Below are positions 47,033 through 56,417 of a stretch of 64,000 nucleotides of DNA, in pieces. The notes beneath the pieces were generated by a model. The model did no database searches. It had not been told where the DNA came from and worked only from the letters and a program-made list of their open reading frames with translations. The DNA lies in the NCBI RefSeq assembly GCF_001922305.1, contig NZ_CP018839.1, positions 2,542,001-2,606,000 on the forward strand. The letters run 5' to 3'. Positions within the stretch are counted from its first letter, which is position 1. Every line of letters begins with the position of its first letter. Both the position numbers and the translations under genes were made by a program. This DNA comes from Thauera chlorobenzoica (GTDB lineage Bacteria > Pseudomonadota > Gammaproteobacteria > Burkholderiales > Rhodocyclaceae).

Positions 47033-47994
47033 TCTACGCACGGATCGCCGGCACCGGCAGCTGTCTGCCGGGCAACCCGGTGAGCAACGAGGACTTGGTC
47101 GCGCGCGGCATCGACACGTCGGACGAGTGGATCGTCAGCCGCTCGGGGATCCGCAGCCGTTACCTCGCCGCTGCCGATGTCGGAGCGAGCGATCTGGCGC
47201 GTGTCGCCGCCGAGCACGCGATCGAAGCCGCCGGTTGCGAGGCCGACGACATCGACCTGATCATCGTCGCCACGTCGACGCCCGACTATATCTTTCCGAG
47301 TACCGCCGCCTTGGTGCAGTCCAAGCTCGGGATCCGCAACGGCGGCCCCGCGTTCGACGTCCAGGCCGTGTGCAGCGGCTTCGTCTATGCGCTGACGGTG
47401 GCGGAGAAGTTCATCCGCTCGGGTAGCCACACGCGTGCCCTGGTGATCGGTGCCGAAGTGTTCTCGCGCATCCTCGACTGGTCGGACCGGGCCACCTGCG
47501 TGCTGTTCGGCGACGGCGCCGGCGCGGTCGTGCTCGAGGCCTCGACGCAGCCCGGGATCCGCGCCAGCGCGCTGCACGCCGACGGCAGCCACCATCCGAT
47601 CCTGTGCGTGCCCGGCGGCGTCGCTTCGGGTCAGGTGATCGGCGATCCTTTCCTGCGCATGGACGGGCAGGCAGTGTTCAAATTCGCGGTCAAGGTGCTC
47701 GGCGATGTCGCCCAGGAAGTGCTGGAGCAGGCCGGTGCGCCGGCCGACAGCGTCGACTGGCTGATTCCCCACCAGGCCAACATCCGCATCATCCAGGCGA
47801 CCGCCAGGCGCCTTGGCCTGCCGATGGAGCGCGTCGTCACCACCGTTGATCACCACGGCAATACTTCGGCGGCCTCGATCCCGCTCGCGCTCGACGAAGC
47901 GGTGCGCAGCGGCCAGGTCCGCCGCGGCCAGCGCCTGGTGGTGGAAGGCGTGGGCGGCGGTTTCACCTGGGGCGCGGCCCTGATCGATTTCTGA
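47029..47994 (+). CDS. fabH: 3-oxoacyl-ACP synthase III
   Basis: FabH starts fatty-acid synthesis by condensing acetyl-CoA with malonyl-ACP. In this 321-residue protein the catalytic triad is Cys115 ([13 protein letters not shown]), His248 (IPHQANIRI) and Asn278 ([10 protein letters not shown]). FDGDGAG-type segments and the C-terminal [13 protein letters not shown] are typical. It is coupled to plsX by a four-base overlap and followed by fabD after 36 bases. Confidence 0.97.
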   Translation: MIYARIAGTGSCLPGNPVSNEDLVARGIDTSDEWIVSRSGIRSRYLAAADVGASDLARVAAEHAIEAAGCEADDIDLIIVATSTPDYIFPSTAALVQSKLGIRNGGPAFDVQAVCSGFVYALTVAEKFIRSGSHTRALVIGAEVFSRILDWSDRATCVLFGDGAGAVVLEASTQPGIRASALHADGSHHPILCVPGGVASGQVIGDPFLRMDGQAVFKFAVKVLGDVAQEVLEQAGAPADSVDWLIPHQANIRIIQATARRLGLPMERVVTTVDHHGNTSAASIPLALDEAVRSGQVRRGQRLVVEGVGGGFTWGAALIDF

Positions 47995-48030
47995 TTTTTC
48001 ACCAGCATTTCTGACAAGCGGAGAGCAGGC

Positions 48031-48960
48031 ATGGCATTTGCGCTGGTTTTTCCCGGCCAGGGGTCGCAGTCCGTCGGCATGATGGCTGCGTATGGGGATT
48101 CGACCGTGATTCGTGACACCTTCGCCGAGGCGTCGGATGCCCTCGGCGAGGATCTGTGGGCGATGGTCTGCGACGGCCCGGCCGAGCGCCTGGCCCTGAC
48201 CGTCAACACCCAGCCGCTGATGCTGACCGCAGGGGTGGCGACCTGGCGCGCCTGGCGGGCGGGCGGTGGGGCGAAGCCGGCGATGGTCGCGGGGCACAGC
48301 CTGGGTGAATACTCCGCACTGGTCGCGGCCGGGGCGATGGCGTTCAAGGACGCGGTGCCGCTGGTGCGCTTTCGCGCCCAGGCGATGCAGGAAGCGGTGC
48401 CGGCGGGCGAAGGCGCGATGGCTGCGGTGATGGGCCTGGAAGCCGATGCGGTGCGCGAAGCTTGTGCGGAAGCGGCGCAGGGGGAGGTGGTCGAGGCCGC
48501 GAACCTGAACGCGCCCGGCCAGATCGTGATCGCCGGTGCCCGGGCCGCGGTCGAGCGTGCGAGCGGGATTGCCAAGGCCAAGGGTGCCAAGCGTGCCGTG
48601 CTGCTGCCGGTGTCCGCGCCGTTCCACTGTGCGCTGATGCGTCCGGCGGCCGAGCGCCTGGCCGGGCGCCTGGCCGGCGTGACGATTTCGAAGCCGGAAA
48701 TCGACGTCATCAACAACGCCGATGTGGCCATCTATGATGAGCCGGAGAAGATCCGCGATGCCTTGGTGCGCCAGGCCTTCTCGCCGGTGCGCTGGATCGA
48801 GCTGGTGCAGGCGATGGCCGCGCGCGGCATGAGCCACGTCATCGAGTGCGGCCCGGGCAAGGTGCTGGCGGGGATGACCAAGCGCATCGCCAAGGAAGTG
48901 GAGGGCGGCTCGGCGCACGACGCGGCGAGCCTGGAAGAATCGATTGCGGCAACGAGGTAA
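48031..48960 (+). CDS. fabD: Malonyl-CoA:ACP transacylase
   Basis: FabD loads malonate onto ACP. The 309-residue protein has the nucleophile Ser90 in VAGHSLGEYSALVAAG, the oxyanion region FPGQGSQSVGMM, and the catalytic His in SAPFHCALM. A GGAGA site precedes the ATG. fabG begins three bases after its stop. Confidence 0.97.
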   Translation: MAFALVFPGQGSQSVGMMAAYGDSTVIRDTFAEASDALGEDLWAMVCDGPAERLALTVNTQPLMLTAGVATWRAWRAGGGAKPAMVAGHSLGEYSALVAAGAMAFKDAVPLVRFRAQAMQEAVPAGEGAMAAVMGLEADAVREACAEAAQGEVVEAANLNAPGQIVIAGARAAVERASGIAKAKGAKRAVLLPVSAPFHCALMRPAAERLAGRLAGVTISKPEIDVINNADVAIYDEPEKIRDALVRQAFSPVRWIELVQAMAARGMSHVIECGPGKVLAGMTKRIAKEVEGGSAHDAASLEESIAATR

Positions 48961-48963
48961 GGG

Positions 48964-49713
48964 ATGAGTTTTTCACTCGAAGGGCAGATCGCCCTGGTCA
49001 CCGGCGCATCGCGCGGCATCGGCCGTGCCGTGGCGCTCGAACTGGCCCGCCTGGGGGCGACCGTGATCGGCACTGCGACGTCCGGGTCCGGCGCTGCCGA
49101 AATCGAAAAGGCCGTCACCGAGGCGGGTCTGAAGGGTGCCGGGATGGCGCTCGACGTCACCGACGCCGCAGCCTGCGAGGCGCTCGTCGGCGAGGTCGAA
49201 AAGCGTTTCGGCCCGATTGCCATCCTGGTCAATAACGCCGGCATCACCCGCGACAACCTCGCGATGCGGATGAAGGACGAGGAGTGGGATGCGGTGCTCG
49301 ACACCAACCTGCGCGCCGTCTTCCGCATGAGCAAGCTGGTGATGCGCGGGATGATGAAGGCGCGCAGCGGACGCATCATCAACATCACCTCGGTGGTGGC
49401 GAGCGCGGGCAACCCCGGCCAGGCCAACTATGCCGCGGCCAAGGCCGGGGTGGCAGGCATGAGCCGTGCGCTGGCGCGCGAACTGGGCAGCCGCAACATC
49501 ACGGTCAATTGCGTGGCGCCGGGATTCATCGACACTGACATGACGCGCGCGCTGCCCGACGCGGCGCGCGACGCGCTCCTGGGTAATATCGCCCTGGGGC
49601 GCCTCGGGCGCCCGGAAGAGATCGCCGGCGCGGTCGCATTTCTCGCATCACCTGCCGCTGCTTACGTGACGGGGACCACCCTGCACGTCAATGGCGGTAT
49701 GTACATGTCCTGA
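48964..49713 (+). CDS. fabG: 3-oxoacyl-ACP reductase
   Basis: FabG reduces 3-oxoacyl-ACP with NADPH. The 249-residue short-chain dehydrogenase has the cofactor motif TGASRGIGRAV, NNAG (90-93) and the catalytic Ser143, Tyr156 and Lys160 (YAAAK). The C-terminal YVTGTTLHVNGGMYMS is typical of FabG. An intrinsic terminator lies 24 bases after the stop. Confidence 0.97.
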   Translation: MSFSLEGQIALVTGASRGIGRAVALELARLGATVIGTATSGSGAAEIEKAVTEAGLKGAGMALDVTDAAACEALVGEVEKRFGPIAILVNNAGITRDNLAMRMKDEEWDAVLDTNLRAVFRMSKLVMRGMMKARSGRIINITSVVASAGNPGQANYAAAKAGVAGMSRALARELGSRNITVNCVAPGFIDTDMTRALPDAARDALLGNIALGRLGRPEEIAGAVAFLASPAAAYVTGTTLHVNGGMYMS

Positions 49714-49736
49714 TCAAGGTTCAGGATAGCGGTTCC

Positions 49737-49768
49737 CCGGCGTTTTGGTAGAATACGCCGGCTTTTTT
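49737..49768 (+). terminator. Intrinsic terminator after fabG, with a -10-like loop
   Basis: CCGGCGT (49737-49743) pairs with ACGCCGG (49755-49761), followed by C and six T residues (49763-49768). The 11-base loop contains TAGAAT (49749-49754), which looks like a -10 element for acpP, although no -35 at the right distance is clear. The site would separate fabG from acpP transcription. Confidence 0.8.
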
Positions 49769-49804
49769 CAAATACACCTGTCACCCTCAGGAAGGAGTTG
49801 GTTC

Positions 49805-50044
49805 ATGGAGAACATCGAACAGCGCGTCAAGAAGATCGTCGCTGAGCAACTTGGCGTGAACGAATCGGAGATCAAGATCGAATCTTCGTTCGTCGATGAT
49901 CTGGGCGCGGATTCGCTGGACACCGTGGAACTGGTCATGGCCCTGGAAGAGGAGTTCGAGTGCGAGATTCCGGACGAAGAGGCCGAGAAGATCACCACCG
50001 TCCAGCAGGCGATCGACTACGTCAACGCCCACCTCAAGAAGTAA
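49805..50044 (+). CDS. acpP: Acyl carrier protein
   Basis: The 79-residue acidic protein carries growing acyl chains on a phosphopantetheine attached to Ser37 in [13 protein letters not shown]. An AGGAAGGAG Shine-Dalgarno (near 49788-49797) fits high expression. The position between fabG and fabF is the usual one. A separate transcript is likely because a terminator precedes it. Confidence 0.98.
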   Translation: MENIEQRVKKIVAEQLGVNESEIKIESSFVDDLGADSLDTVELVMALEEEFECEIPDEEAEKITTVQQAIDYVNAHLKK

Positions 50045-50145
50045 GCAGTACACGCGCTGTTCCAGCGTCTCCTGTCCGGTAACTGCAGTCTCCGCGGTTC
50101 CGGGCAGGCTCTAATTCTTCCTTATTGATTCCAACGGAGTTGCCC

Positions 50146-51381
50146 GTGTCGCGTCGTAGAGTCGTCGTCACCGGTCTAGGCGTGATCTCGCCGGTCGGCA
50201 ATACTGTTCCCGAGGCCTGGGAAAACCTGACTGCCGGCAAGAGCGGTGTCGGCCCGATCACGCGTTTCGATGCCAGCAGTTTCGCGTCGCGCATCGCGGG
50301 TGAAGTGAAGGACTTCGACGTCGCCGCCTATCTTTCCCCCAAGGAGGCACGCCGGATGGATGTCTTCATCCATTACGGCATGGCTGCGGGGATCCAGGCG
50401 ATCCGCGATTCAGGCATCGAGGTCGATGAGTCCAACGCCGATCGCATCGGTGTCAACATCGGTTCGGGTATCGGCGGCCTGCCGATGATCGAGGATACCC
50501 ACAACGATTTCCTCGGCGGCGGCCCGCGCAAGATTTCCCCCTTCTTCATTCCCGGCACGATCATCAACATGATCTCGGGGAACCTCTCGATCATGTTCGG
50601 CCTGAAGGGGCCGAACCTTGCGGTGGTGACCGCATGCACCACCGGGCTTCATGCAATAGGCATGGGCGCGCGGATGATCGAATACGGCGATGCCGACGTG
50701 ATGGTGTGCGGCGGCGCGGAATCCACCGTCACCGAACTGGCGATCGGCGGCTTCGCCTCGGCCAAGGCCTTGTCCACGCGCAATGATGATCCTGCCACCG
50801 CCAGCCGTCCCTGGGACAAGGGGCGCGACGGTTTCGTGCTCGGCGAAGGCGCCGGCGTGCTGGTGCTCGAGGAATACGAGCATGCAATCAAGCGCGGGGC
50901 GAAAATCTACGCTGAAGTTGCCGGCTTCGGCATGAGCGGCGATGCCTTCCACATGACCGCGCCGGACACCGATGGCCCGCGCCGCAGCATGATCAACGCG
51001 ATGCGGAATGCCGGGGTCAATCCGGACGAAGTGGACTACCTCAACGCCCATGGCACCTCGACGCCGCTCGGCGACAAGAACGAGACCGATGCCATCAAGC
51101 TCGCGTTCGGCGCGGATGTGGCGAAGAAGCTCGTGGTCAACTCGACCAAGTCGATGACCGGCCACCTTCTCGGTGGGGCCGGCGGCCTGGAATCGGTGTT
51201 TACCGTGCTGGCGGTGCATCACCAGATTTCGCCGCCGACGATCAACATCTTCGACCAGGACCCGGAGTGCGATCTCGATTACTGTGCCAACGTGGCGCGG
51301 CGGATGAAGATCGATGTGGCCCTGAAGAACAACTTCGGCTTCGGTGGCACCAACGGGACACTCGTCTTCCGCCGCGTCTGA
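50146..51381 (+). CDS. fabF: 3-oxoacyl-ACP synthase II
   Basis: FabF elongates acyl-ACP, including the temperature-dependent unsaturated step. The 411-residue protein has Cys164 in VVTACTTGLHA and the His pair in NAHGTSTPLGDK and KSMTGHLLGGAG. The start is taken as GTG at 50146, giving MSRRRVVVTGLG as in the family, with a CGGAG site six bases ahead. A TTG further upstream in frame has no support. A ygfX-like gene begins 28 bases after the stop. Confidence 0.96.
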   Translation: MSRRRVVVTGLGVISPVGNTVPEAWENLTAGKSGVGPITRFDASSFASRIAGEVKDFDVAAYLSPKEARRMDVFIHYGMAAGIQAIRDSGIEVDESNADRIGVNIGSGIGGLPMIEDTHNDFLGGGPRKISPFFIPGTIINMISGNLSIMFGLKGPNLAVVTACTTGLHAIGMGARMIEYGDADVMVCGGAESTVTELAIGGFASAKALSTRNDDPATASRPWDKGRDGFVLGEGAGVLVLEEYEHAIKRGAKIYAEVAGFGMSGDAFHMTAPDTDGPRRSMINAMRNAGVNPDEVDYLNAHGTSTPLGDKNETDAIKLAFGADVAKKLVVNSTKSMTGHLLGGAGGLESVFTVLAVHHQISPPTINIFDQDPECDLDYCANVARRMKIDVALKNNFGFGGTNGTLVFRRV

Positions 51382-51408
51382 AGCGCCGATGCATGTGGCG
51401 CCCGCTCC

Positions 51409-51918
51409 ATGCATCGGCCGCTGAGCATCGAACTCTCTCCTTCGCGAGGGGTGCTGGCGTCAGTGCTGGCCGTGCATGTCGCGGCTGCACTGGCGCTTTT
51501 TCATGCCCTGTTCCCGATGCCGACGGGAGGTCCCGAGGGGCAGGTGGTCCTGGCCGCAGTGGCCTGGGGGCTGCTCATCGCCTCTTTGCTGCGCGCCATC
51601 CGCGCCGAACTGGGCAAGCGCGGGACCACGCTGGTGCTGCTCGAGGACGGGGCGGTGGAGGTGTCGAGTGGCGGGGAGCGGGTGCTGTGCCGAGTCGGTG
51701 CCGATGCCGTCGATCTCGGCTCGGCGCTGTGGCTCCATCTTCGACCCGGCCCGGCGGCGGACGCGGGTGGCGGCATGCCACCGCCGCCCCGGCACGGGCG
51801 GGGCGTGGAGCGCGGGAGGCGACTGATGCTTCTGCCGGTGAACCTGCCGGCTGTGCAGTGGCGGGGGCTGCGGATCTGGCTGCGCCACCGGGCGCTGCGC
51901 GGCGACGCCGGTGCTTGA
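51409..51918 (+). CDS. YgfX-like membrane protein
   Basis: The 169-residue protein has two N-terminal membrane helices (VLASVLAVHVAAALALFHAL and VVLAAVAWGLLIASLLRAI), a short cytoplasmic beta-rich domain (TTLVLLEDGAVEVSS), and a C-terminal NLPAVQWRGLRIWLRHR. This matches the layout of E. coli YgfX (CptA), an inner-membrane protein linked to flavinylation factor SdhE or to cytoskeleton toxicity. SdhE is not adjacent here. The similarity is in layout and short motifs, so the call is moderate. Confidence 0.65.
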   Translation: MHRPLSIELSPSRGVLASVLAVHVAAALALFHALFPMPTGGPEGQVVLAAVAWGLLIASLLRAIRAELGKRGTTLVLLEDGAVEVSSGGERVLCRVGADAVDLGSALWLHLRPGPAADAGGGMPPPPRHGRGVERGRRLMLLPVNLPAVQWRGLRIWLRHRALRGDAGA

Positions 51919-51998
51919 TCCGTGGCCATTCGCGGCCCGGTGAGGGCGGAGTGCGTGCATGCGCTGCTGGCATGCACCGGCGCGAAAAGGATAGCGGT

Positions 51999-53639
51999 TC
52001 AGCTTCCTGCTTTCTTTCGCGTTGGTCGCGGACGCAGGACAGTGTTGCGCGCGCGCGCCAGCATGGTCGGGAAATCGCGCGAGGTGTGCAGGCCGCGGCT
52101 TTCCTTGCGTCGCAGCGCGCAACGCACGATCAGGTCGGCGGTGGTCACCAGGTTGCGCAGCTCGATCAGGTCGTTGCTGACGCGAAAGTTGGTGTAGAAC
52201 TCGTGGATCTCGCGCTCGAGCAGGCGGATGCGGTGCTGGGCACGCTTGAGCCGCTTGGTCGTGCGCACGATGCCGACGTAGTCCCACATGGCCCGGCGCA
52301 GCTCTGCCCAGTTGTGGGCGATCACCACTTCCTCATCGGCGTCGGTGACGCGGCTTTCGTCCCAGTCGGGTAACGCCGGCGGCAGCGCGTGAGGCTTGGC
52401 GAGGATGTCCCTGGCGGCGGCCTCGCCGAACACCAGGCATTCGAGCAGGGAGTTGCTTGCGAGGCGGTTGGCGCCATGCAGGCCGGTGAATGCGGATTCT
52501 CCGACGGCGTACAGGCCGGGAACGTCGGTGCGGGCGGACAGGTCGGTGACGATGCCGCCGCAGGAAAAATGCACGCAGGGCACGACCGGGATCGGCTCAC
52601 GGCTGATGTCGATACCCAGTTCCAGGCAGCGCGCGTGGATGTTGGGGAAGTGCTCGCGCAGCCAGGCTTCGGGCTTGTGACTGATGTCGAGGTAGACGCA
52701 GTCGAGGCCGCGCTTTTTCATCTCGAAATCGATCGCGCGGGCGACGACGTCGCGCGGCGCGAGTTCGGCGCGCGGATCGTGCTCGGGCATGAAGCGGGTG
52801 CCGTCGGGCAGCTTCAGCAGGCCGCCTTCGCCGCGCACGGCCTCGGAGATCAGGAAGGACTTGGCCTGAGGGTGGTACAGGCAGGTCGGATGGAACTGGA
52901 TGAATTCCATGTTCCCCACCCGGCAGCCGGCACGCCAGGCCATGGCTACGCCGTCACCGGTGGCAACGTCCGGGTTGGTCGTATACAGATAGACCTTGCC
53001 GGTGCCTCCGGTGGCGAGCACGGTATTGCGGGCGCTGAAGGTGACCACCTCGTCCGCGGCGATGTCGAGGACGTAGGCGCCGAGGCAGCCCTCGCCCGGC
53101 TGTCCGACCTTGTCGCCGAGCACCAGATCGACGGCGATGTGATGCTCGTAGATGTCGATGTTGGGGTGGGCGCGCACCTGGGCGCTCAGTGTCAGCTGCA
53201 CTGCGGCGCCGGTGGCGTCGGCGGCATGGATGACGCGGCGGTGGGAGTGCCCGCCCTCGCGGGTCAGGTGGTAGCCGAATTCCGAGTCGGGTTCGCGGGT
53301 GAAGGGTACGCCGCGCTCGATCAGCCAGTCGATCGCGCGCTTGCCGTTTTCGACCACGAAACGGGTCGCGCCCGGATCGCACAACCCGGCACCGGCCGTG
53401 AAGGTGTCCTGGATGTGCGCTTCGATGCTGTCGGTGGTGTCGAGAACCGCGGCGATTCCTCCCTGGGCCCAGTTGCTCGCGCTGTCGGAGAGCTCGCGCT
53501 TGGTGACGAGCGCAACTCGCAGGGTGTCGGCGAGGCGCAGGGCGATGGACTGGCCGGCGGTGCCGCTGCCAAGAATGAGTACGTCGTACTGTTTGAGCAA
53601 GATGTCACCCGACTCGAGAGAAGTGCGGAAATATAGCAT
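51999..53639 (-). CDS. nadB: L-aspartate oxidase
   Basis: NadB oxidises aspartate to iminoaspartate, the first step of NAD synthesis. The 546-residue flavoprotein has the FAD-binding [56 protein letters not shown] and [20 protein letters not shown]. The ATG at 53639 gives about 13 extra residues before the family start; a TTG at 53600 (reading [12 protein letters not shown]) fits homologues better, and the ATG region reads like promoter (CTATATTTCC). It diverges from rpoE across 188 bases. Confidence 0.95.
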   Translation of the reverse strand: MLYFRTSLESGDILLKQYDVLILGSGTAGQSIALRLADTLRVALVTKRELSDSASNWAQGGIAAVLDTTDSIEAHIQDTFTAGAGLCDPGATRFVVENGKRAIDWLIERGVPFTREPDSEFGYHLTREGGHSHRRVIHAADATGAAVQLTLSAQVRAHPNIDIYEHHIAVDLVLGDKVGQPGEGCLGAYVLDIAADEVVTFSARNTVLATGGTGKVYLYTTNPDVATGDGVAMAWRAGCRVGNMEFIQFHPTCLYHPQAKSFLISEAVRGEGGLLKLPDGTRFMPEHDPRAELAPRDVVARAIDFEMKKRGLDCVYLDISHKPEAWLREHFPNIHARCLELGIDISREPIPVVPCVHFSCGGIVTDLSARTDVPGLYAVGESAFTGLHGANRLASNSLLECLVFGEAAARDILAKPHALPPALPDWDESRVTDADEEVVIAHNWAELRRAMWDYVGIVRTTKRLKRAQHRIRLLEREIHEFYTNFRVSNDLIELRNLVTTADLIVRCALRRKESRGLHTSRDFPTMLARARNTVLRPRPTRKKAGS

Positions 53640-53777
53640 GCACGGCTGTTGCGGCGAGCGTCGGTGCTGCAGGCCGGTCGCGGGGCGCTCCGGCAGCTGG
53701 AGCAGGCATGAACTAATTGCAGGGGGGCGTGTCTTTTCGAGTACCTCCGATTTCTGCAGAACCTGCGGCGGCTCGCT

Positions 53778-53783
53778 TATAAT
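53778..53783 (+). promoter_or_regulatory. -10 element upstream of rpoE
   Basis: A consensus TATAAT lies 44 bases before the rpoE ATG. The expected -35 position is poorly conserved (TGCAGA). I saw no RpoE-type GAACTT-N16-TCTGA pair, so autoregulation by RpoE is not evident from this sequence. Confidence 0.55.
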
Positions 53784-53827
53784 CCGGGTGTTTTGTCATT
53801 CCAATATCCGGGAAAACACCTCACCCC

Positions 53828-54427
53828 ATGAGCGACCGTGTGCTCGATCAGCAGCTCGTCGAGCGCGTACAGCGCGGCGACAAACAGGCTTTCGGCTTGC
53901 TGGTGTCCAAGTACCAGCGCAAGCTGAACCGGCTGTTGTCGCGCCTGATCCGCGATCCTGCCGAAGTCGAGGACGTGGCGCAGGAAACCTTCATCAAGGC
54001 TTACCGTGCGCTGGGTTCGTTCCGCGGGGACAGTGCCTTCTATACCTGGTTGTACCGGATCGGCATCAATACGGCGAAGAACTATCTGGTGTCCCAGAGC
54101 AGAAGAGCGCCCACTTCCACGAGTTTCGACTCCGAGGAGGCCGAGACCTTCGAGGATGGCGATCAGTTGCGGGACATCAATACGCCCGAGCGGCTGATGA
54201 TGACGCGCCAGATCGGCGAAACCGTGGATCAGGCAATGGAGGCGCTGCCCGAGGAGCTGAGGACTGCCATCATGTTGCGTGAACTCGAAGGGCTCCGCTA
54301 CGAGGAGATCGCCAACATCATGGAATGCCCGATAGGGACGGTGCGCTCGCGGATCTTCCGCGCGCGTGAAGCGATTGCAGAACGTCTGCGGCCCCTGCTG
54401 GATACAGCCCCGGACAAACGTTGGTAG
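53828..54427 (+). CDS. rpoE: RNA polymerase sigma factor RpoE (AlgU/SigE)
   Basis: This 199-residue extracytoplasmic-function sigma factor controls the envelope stress response. Region 2 is in RLIRDPAEVEDVAQETFIKA and FYTWLYRIGINTAKNYL; region 4 is ELEGLRYEEIANIMECPIGT followed by VRSRIFRAREAI. It heads the operon rpoE-rseA-rseB-rseC-mucD. The anti-sigma gene rseA begins nine bases after the rpoE stop. Confidence 0.97.
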   Translation: MSDRVLDQQLVERVQRGDKQAFGLLVSKYQRKLNRLLSRLIRDPAEVEDVAQETFIKAYRALGSFRGDSAFYTWLYRIGINTAKNYLVSQSRRAPTSTSFDSEEAETFEDGDQLRDINTPERLMMTRQIGETVDQAMEALPEELRTAIMLRELEGLRYEEIANIMECPIGTVRSRIFRAREAIAERLRPLLDTAPDKRW

Positions 54428-54436
54428 GTGGCAAGG

Positions 54437-54982
54437 ATGAAGGACACAGTGTCGGCCCTGCTTGACGACGAGCTCGAAGATCATGCGATTCACCCGGTTT
54501 TCGAGAAACTGCGCCGCGATCCTGATCTCCGGAAGGACTGGGATGCGTATTGCATGATCGGTGATGCGCTGCGCGGCGAGCACGATTGCCTGCCCGGTTT
54601 CGTCGAGCGCGTGATGGCGAACCTCGACGCCGAGCCGGTGGTGTTTTCCCCCGCAGTGGCGAGCGCCGGGCCGGCGCGCCGCACGGCATGGCAGTCGATG
54701 TTGCCGATCGCGGCCTCGGTAATGGGGGTGGCAGCGGTAGGCCTGGTTGCCGCAACCCTGTATTCGCGGGACGACATCGCCGTGGCCCGGCTTGCGGCGG
54801 TGTCTGCTCCGGCCCCGGTCACGAAGATCGCCGCAGGCCAGGGAGCCCTGCCGCGGACCGGGGACGATCCGTTGCGCGAGTACGTCTTCGCTCACCAGGG
54901 GATCAGCGGTGGAGGGCCGGTGCCTGCCGGGCTGCAGTATGTACGGACCGTGTCCGAGCAGCGCCAGGGTGCGGGCAGATGA
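54437..54982 (+). CDS. rseA: Anti-sigma factor RseA (MucA)
   Basis: RseA holds RpoE inactive and is cleaved during envelope stress. The 181-residue protein has the sigma-binding N-terminus (KDTVSALLDDELEDHAIHPV), one membrane helix (MLPIAASVMGVAAVGLVAAT) and a periplasmic tail. A GTG three codons earlier is also in frame; the ATG at 54437 has an AGGTGG site. The stop overlaps the rseB start by four bases. Confidence 0.92.
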   Translation: MKDTVSALLDDELEDHAIHPVFEKLRRDPDLRKDWDAYCMIGDALRGEHDCLPGFVERVMANLDAEPVVFSPAVASAGPARRTAWQSMLPIAASVMGVAAVGLVAATLYSRDDIAVARLAAVSAPAPVTKIAAGQGALPRTGDDPLREYVFAHQGISGGGPVPAGLQYVRTVSEQRQGAGR

Positions 54983-55950
54983 GGTTGATCCCCGCTGTAT
55001 TGGGCCTTTGCGTGATGCTGCTGCTGGCGCCGGTGTATGCCGAAGCGCCTGTCGATCCGCTGTCCTGGCTGGGCCGGGTCGCTACCGCGGGGCAGCGTCT
55101 GAATTACGTCGGAACGTTCGTCTATCAGTCCGGCGGGCAGGTGGAAACTTCACGCATCGCCCACCGTGTCGATGCCGACGGGGAGCATGAGCGCCTCGAG
55201 GTGCTCGATGGCAGCCCCCGCGAAATCATTCGCCGCGGCAACGAAGTGCACTGCGTGCTGCCCGACGAGCGTACCGTGATCATCGACGAGGCGGCCGGTG
55301 GGCGCAGGGCTTTCCCTGCCCGGCTGCCGCTCTCTCCGGTCGGACTCGCCGAAAATTACCGTATCCGCAAAGGCGAGATCGGGCGCATCGCCGGCTATGA
55401 AGTGCAGGCACTGGTCCTCGAGCCGCGCGACGATCTGCGCTACGGGCATATCCTGTGGGCCGAGATCAAGAGCGGGCTGCTGCTCAAGGCGCGCATGCTG
55501 GACGAGCGCGGCGAGCTCATCGAACAGTTTGCCTTCAGCGACGTGAGGATCGGGGGGGACGTCGATTCCGATTTGCTGAAGTCCCGGTTCACCCCGGGAG
55601 ACGGCTGGCGGGTGGTCAATGCACGCGCCAGCGAAATGCCGCGCGGCAGCAGCGGCTGGGGGCTTGCAGAGATGCTGCCCGGCTACAGCCTCAGCTCGGT
55701 GATGCAGCGCCCGCTCGGGCGCGACCGCGGGCAGGCCGTGCATATGGTGTACAGCGATGGGCTGGCGGCGATATCGGTGTTCATCGAGCCGGCCGGCGAT
55801 GGTTCGGTCGCCGGCCTCGGTCCTGTTTCCACCGGTGCGATCAATATCTACAAGCGCACGCTCAACGGCCATGTGATCACCGCGCTCGGCGAAGCGCCCG
55901 AGCGCGCCGTTCGCCGGATCGGCGACAGCATTCAACCAGTGGGGCAATGA
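54979..55950 (+). CDS. rseB: Sigma-E regulator RseB (MucB)
   Basis: RseB is the periplasmic sensor that protects RseA from proteolysis. The 323-residue precursor has a signal peptide (LIPAVLGLCVMLLLAPVYAE), then the lipoprotein-like fold with LSWLGRVATAGQRLNYVGTF, and a C-terminal MucB/RseB domain (LPGYSLSSVMQRP, AVHMVYSDGLAAISVFIEP). The frame opens upstream inside rseA, but the ATG at 54979 overlapping the rseA stop gives the signal peptide. Confidence 0.94.
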   Translation: MRLIPAVLGLCVMLLLAPVYAEAPVDPLSWLGRVATAGQRLNYVGTFVYQSGGQVETSRIAHRVDADGEHERLEVLDGSPREIIRRGNEVHCVLPDERTVIIDEAAGGRRAFPARLPLSPVGLAENYRIRKGEIGRIAGYEVQALVLEPRDDLRYGHILWAEIKSGLLLKARMLDERGELIEQFAFSDVRIGGDVDSDLLKSRFTPGDGWRVVNARASEMPRGSSGWGLAEMLPGYSLSSVMQRPLGRDRGQAVHMVYSDGLAAISVFIEPAGDGSVAGLGPVSTGAINIYKRTLNGHVITALGEAPERAVRRIGDSIQPVGQ

Positions 55951-56417
55951 TGCAGGCACGTGCAGAAGTGTTGCGCGCCGAGCACGGTCGGGTGTGGCTC
56001 AAGCTTACCGACCGGGCCGGTGGTTGTGGGCGGTGTGACGAGCCGGGAGGCTGTCATTCGGTGCAGATCTCCCATGTGTTTGGCCCCCCGCAGGGCGAAT
56101 TCGTCCTCCCGGCGAGCATCCCGCTGAGCCCCGGGGACCGGGTGCTGATCAGCGTTCCGGACGGGGCGCCGCTCAATGCCGCGCTCGTCAGCTACGGGCT
56201 TGGCACCTTGCTGCTGCTTGTCGGCGCCGCCGCAGGCAGCCTGATCGCACCCGAAGGCGGGGGCGATCTGCACGCGGTCGCAGGCGGCGCGGCAGGGCTG
56301 GCACTGGCCTGGACCCTGAATCGGGTGCTGACCCGGAGCCGGAACTGGCGCAGCCATCTGCGCCTGGAGCTCGCACCGGACGCCAGCTGCATGCAGTCGC
56401 CGCAGGCGTCGCGATGA
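55947..56417 (+). CDS. rseC: SoxR-reducing/sigma-E regulator RseC
   Basis: The 156-residue RseC-family inner-membrane protein has an N-terminal cysteine cluster (GGCGRCDEPGGC) and two membrane helices (ALVSYGLGTLLLLVGAAAGS and LHAVAGGAAGLALAWTL). RseC members affect sigma-E activity or the reduction of iron-sulfur regulators. Tandem ATGs at 55947 and 55950 overlap the rseB stop. Its own stop overlaps mucD. Confidence 0.9.
   Translation: MMQARAEVLRAEHGRVWLKLTDRAGGCGRCDEPGGCHSVQISHVFGPPQGEFVLPASIPLSPGDRVLISVPDGAPLNAALVSYGLGTLLLLVGAAAGSLIAPEGGGDLHAVAGGAAGLALAWTLNRVLTRSRNWRSHLRLELAPDASCMQSPQASR

Noticed and set aside
46666..48918. A 750-codon minus-strand frame opposite plsX, fabH and fabD
   Set aside because: It is antisense to three genes with intact catalytic residues, and no domain is visible.
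50125..50145. TTG start for fabF
   Set aside because: The GTG at 50146 has a CGGAG site and gives the conserved family N-terminus.
53601..53639. Upstream ATG of nadB as the certain start
   Set aside because: No ribosome site, AT-rich promoter-like bases and poor match to the family N-terminus make it doubtful, so the longer frame is reported only with a caveat.
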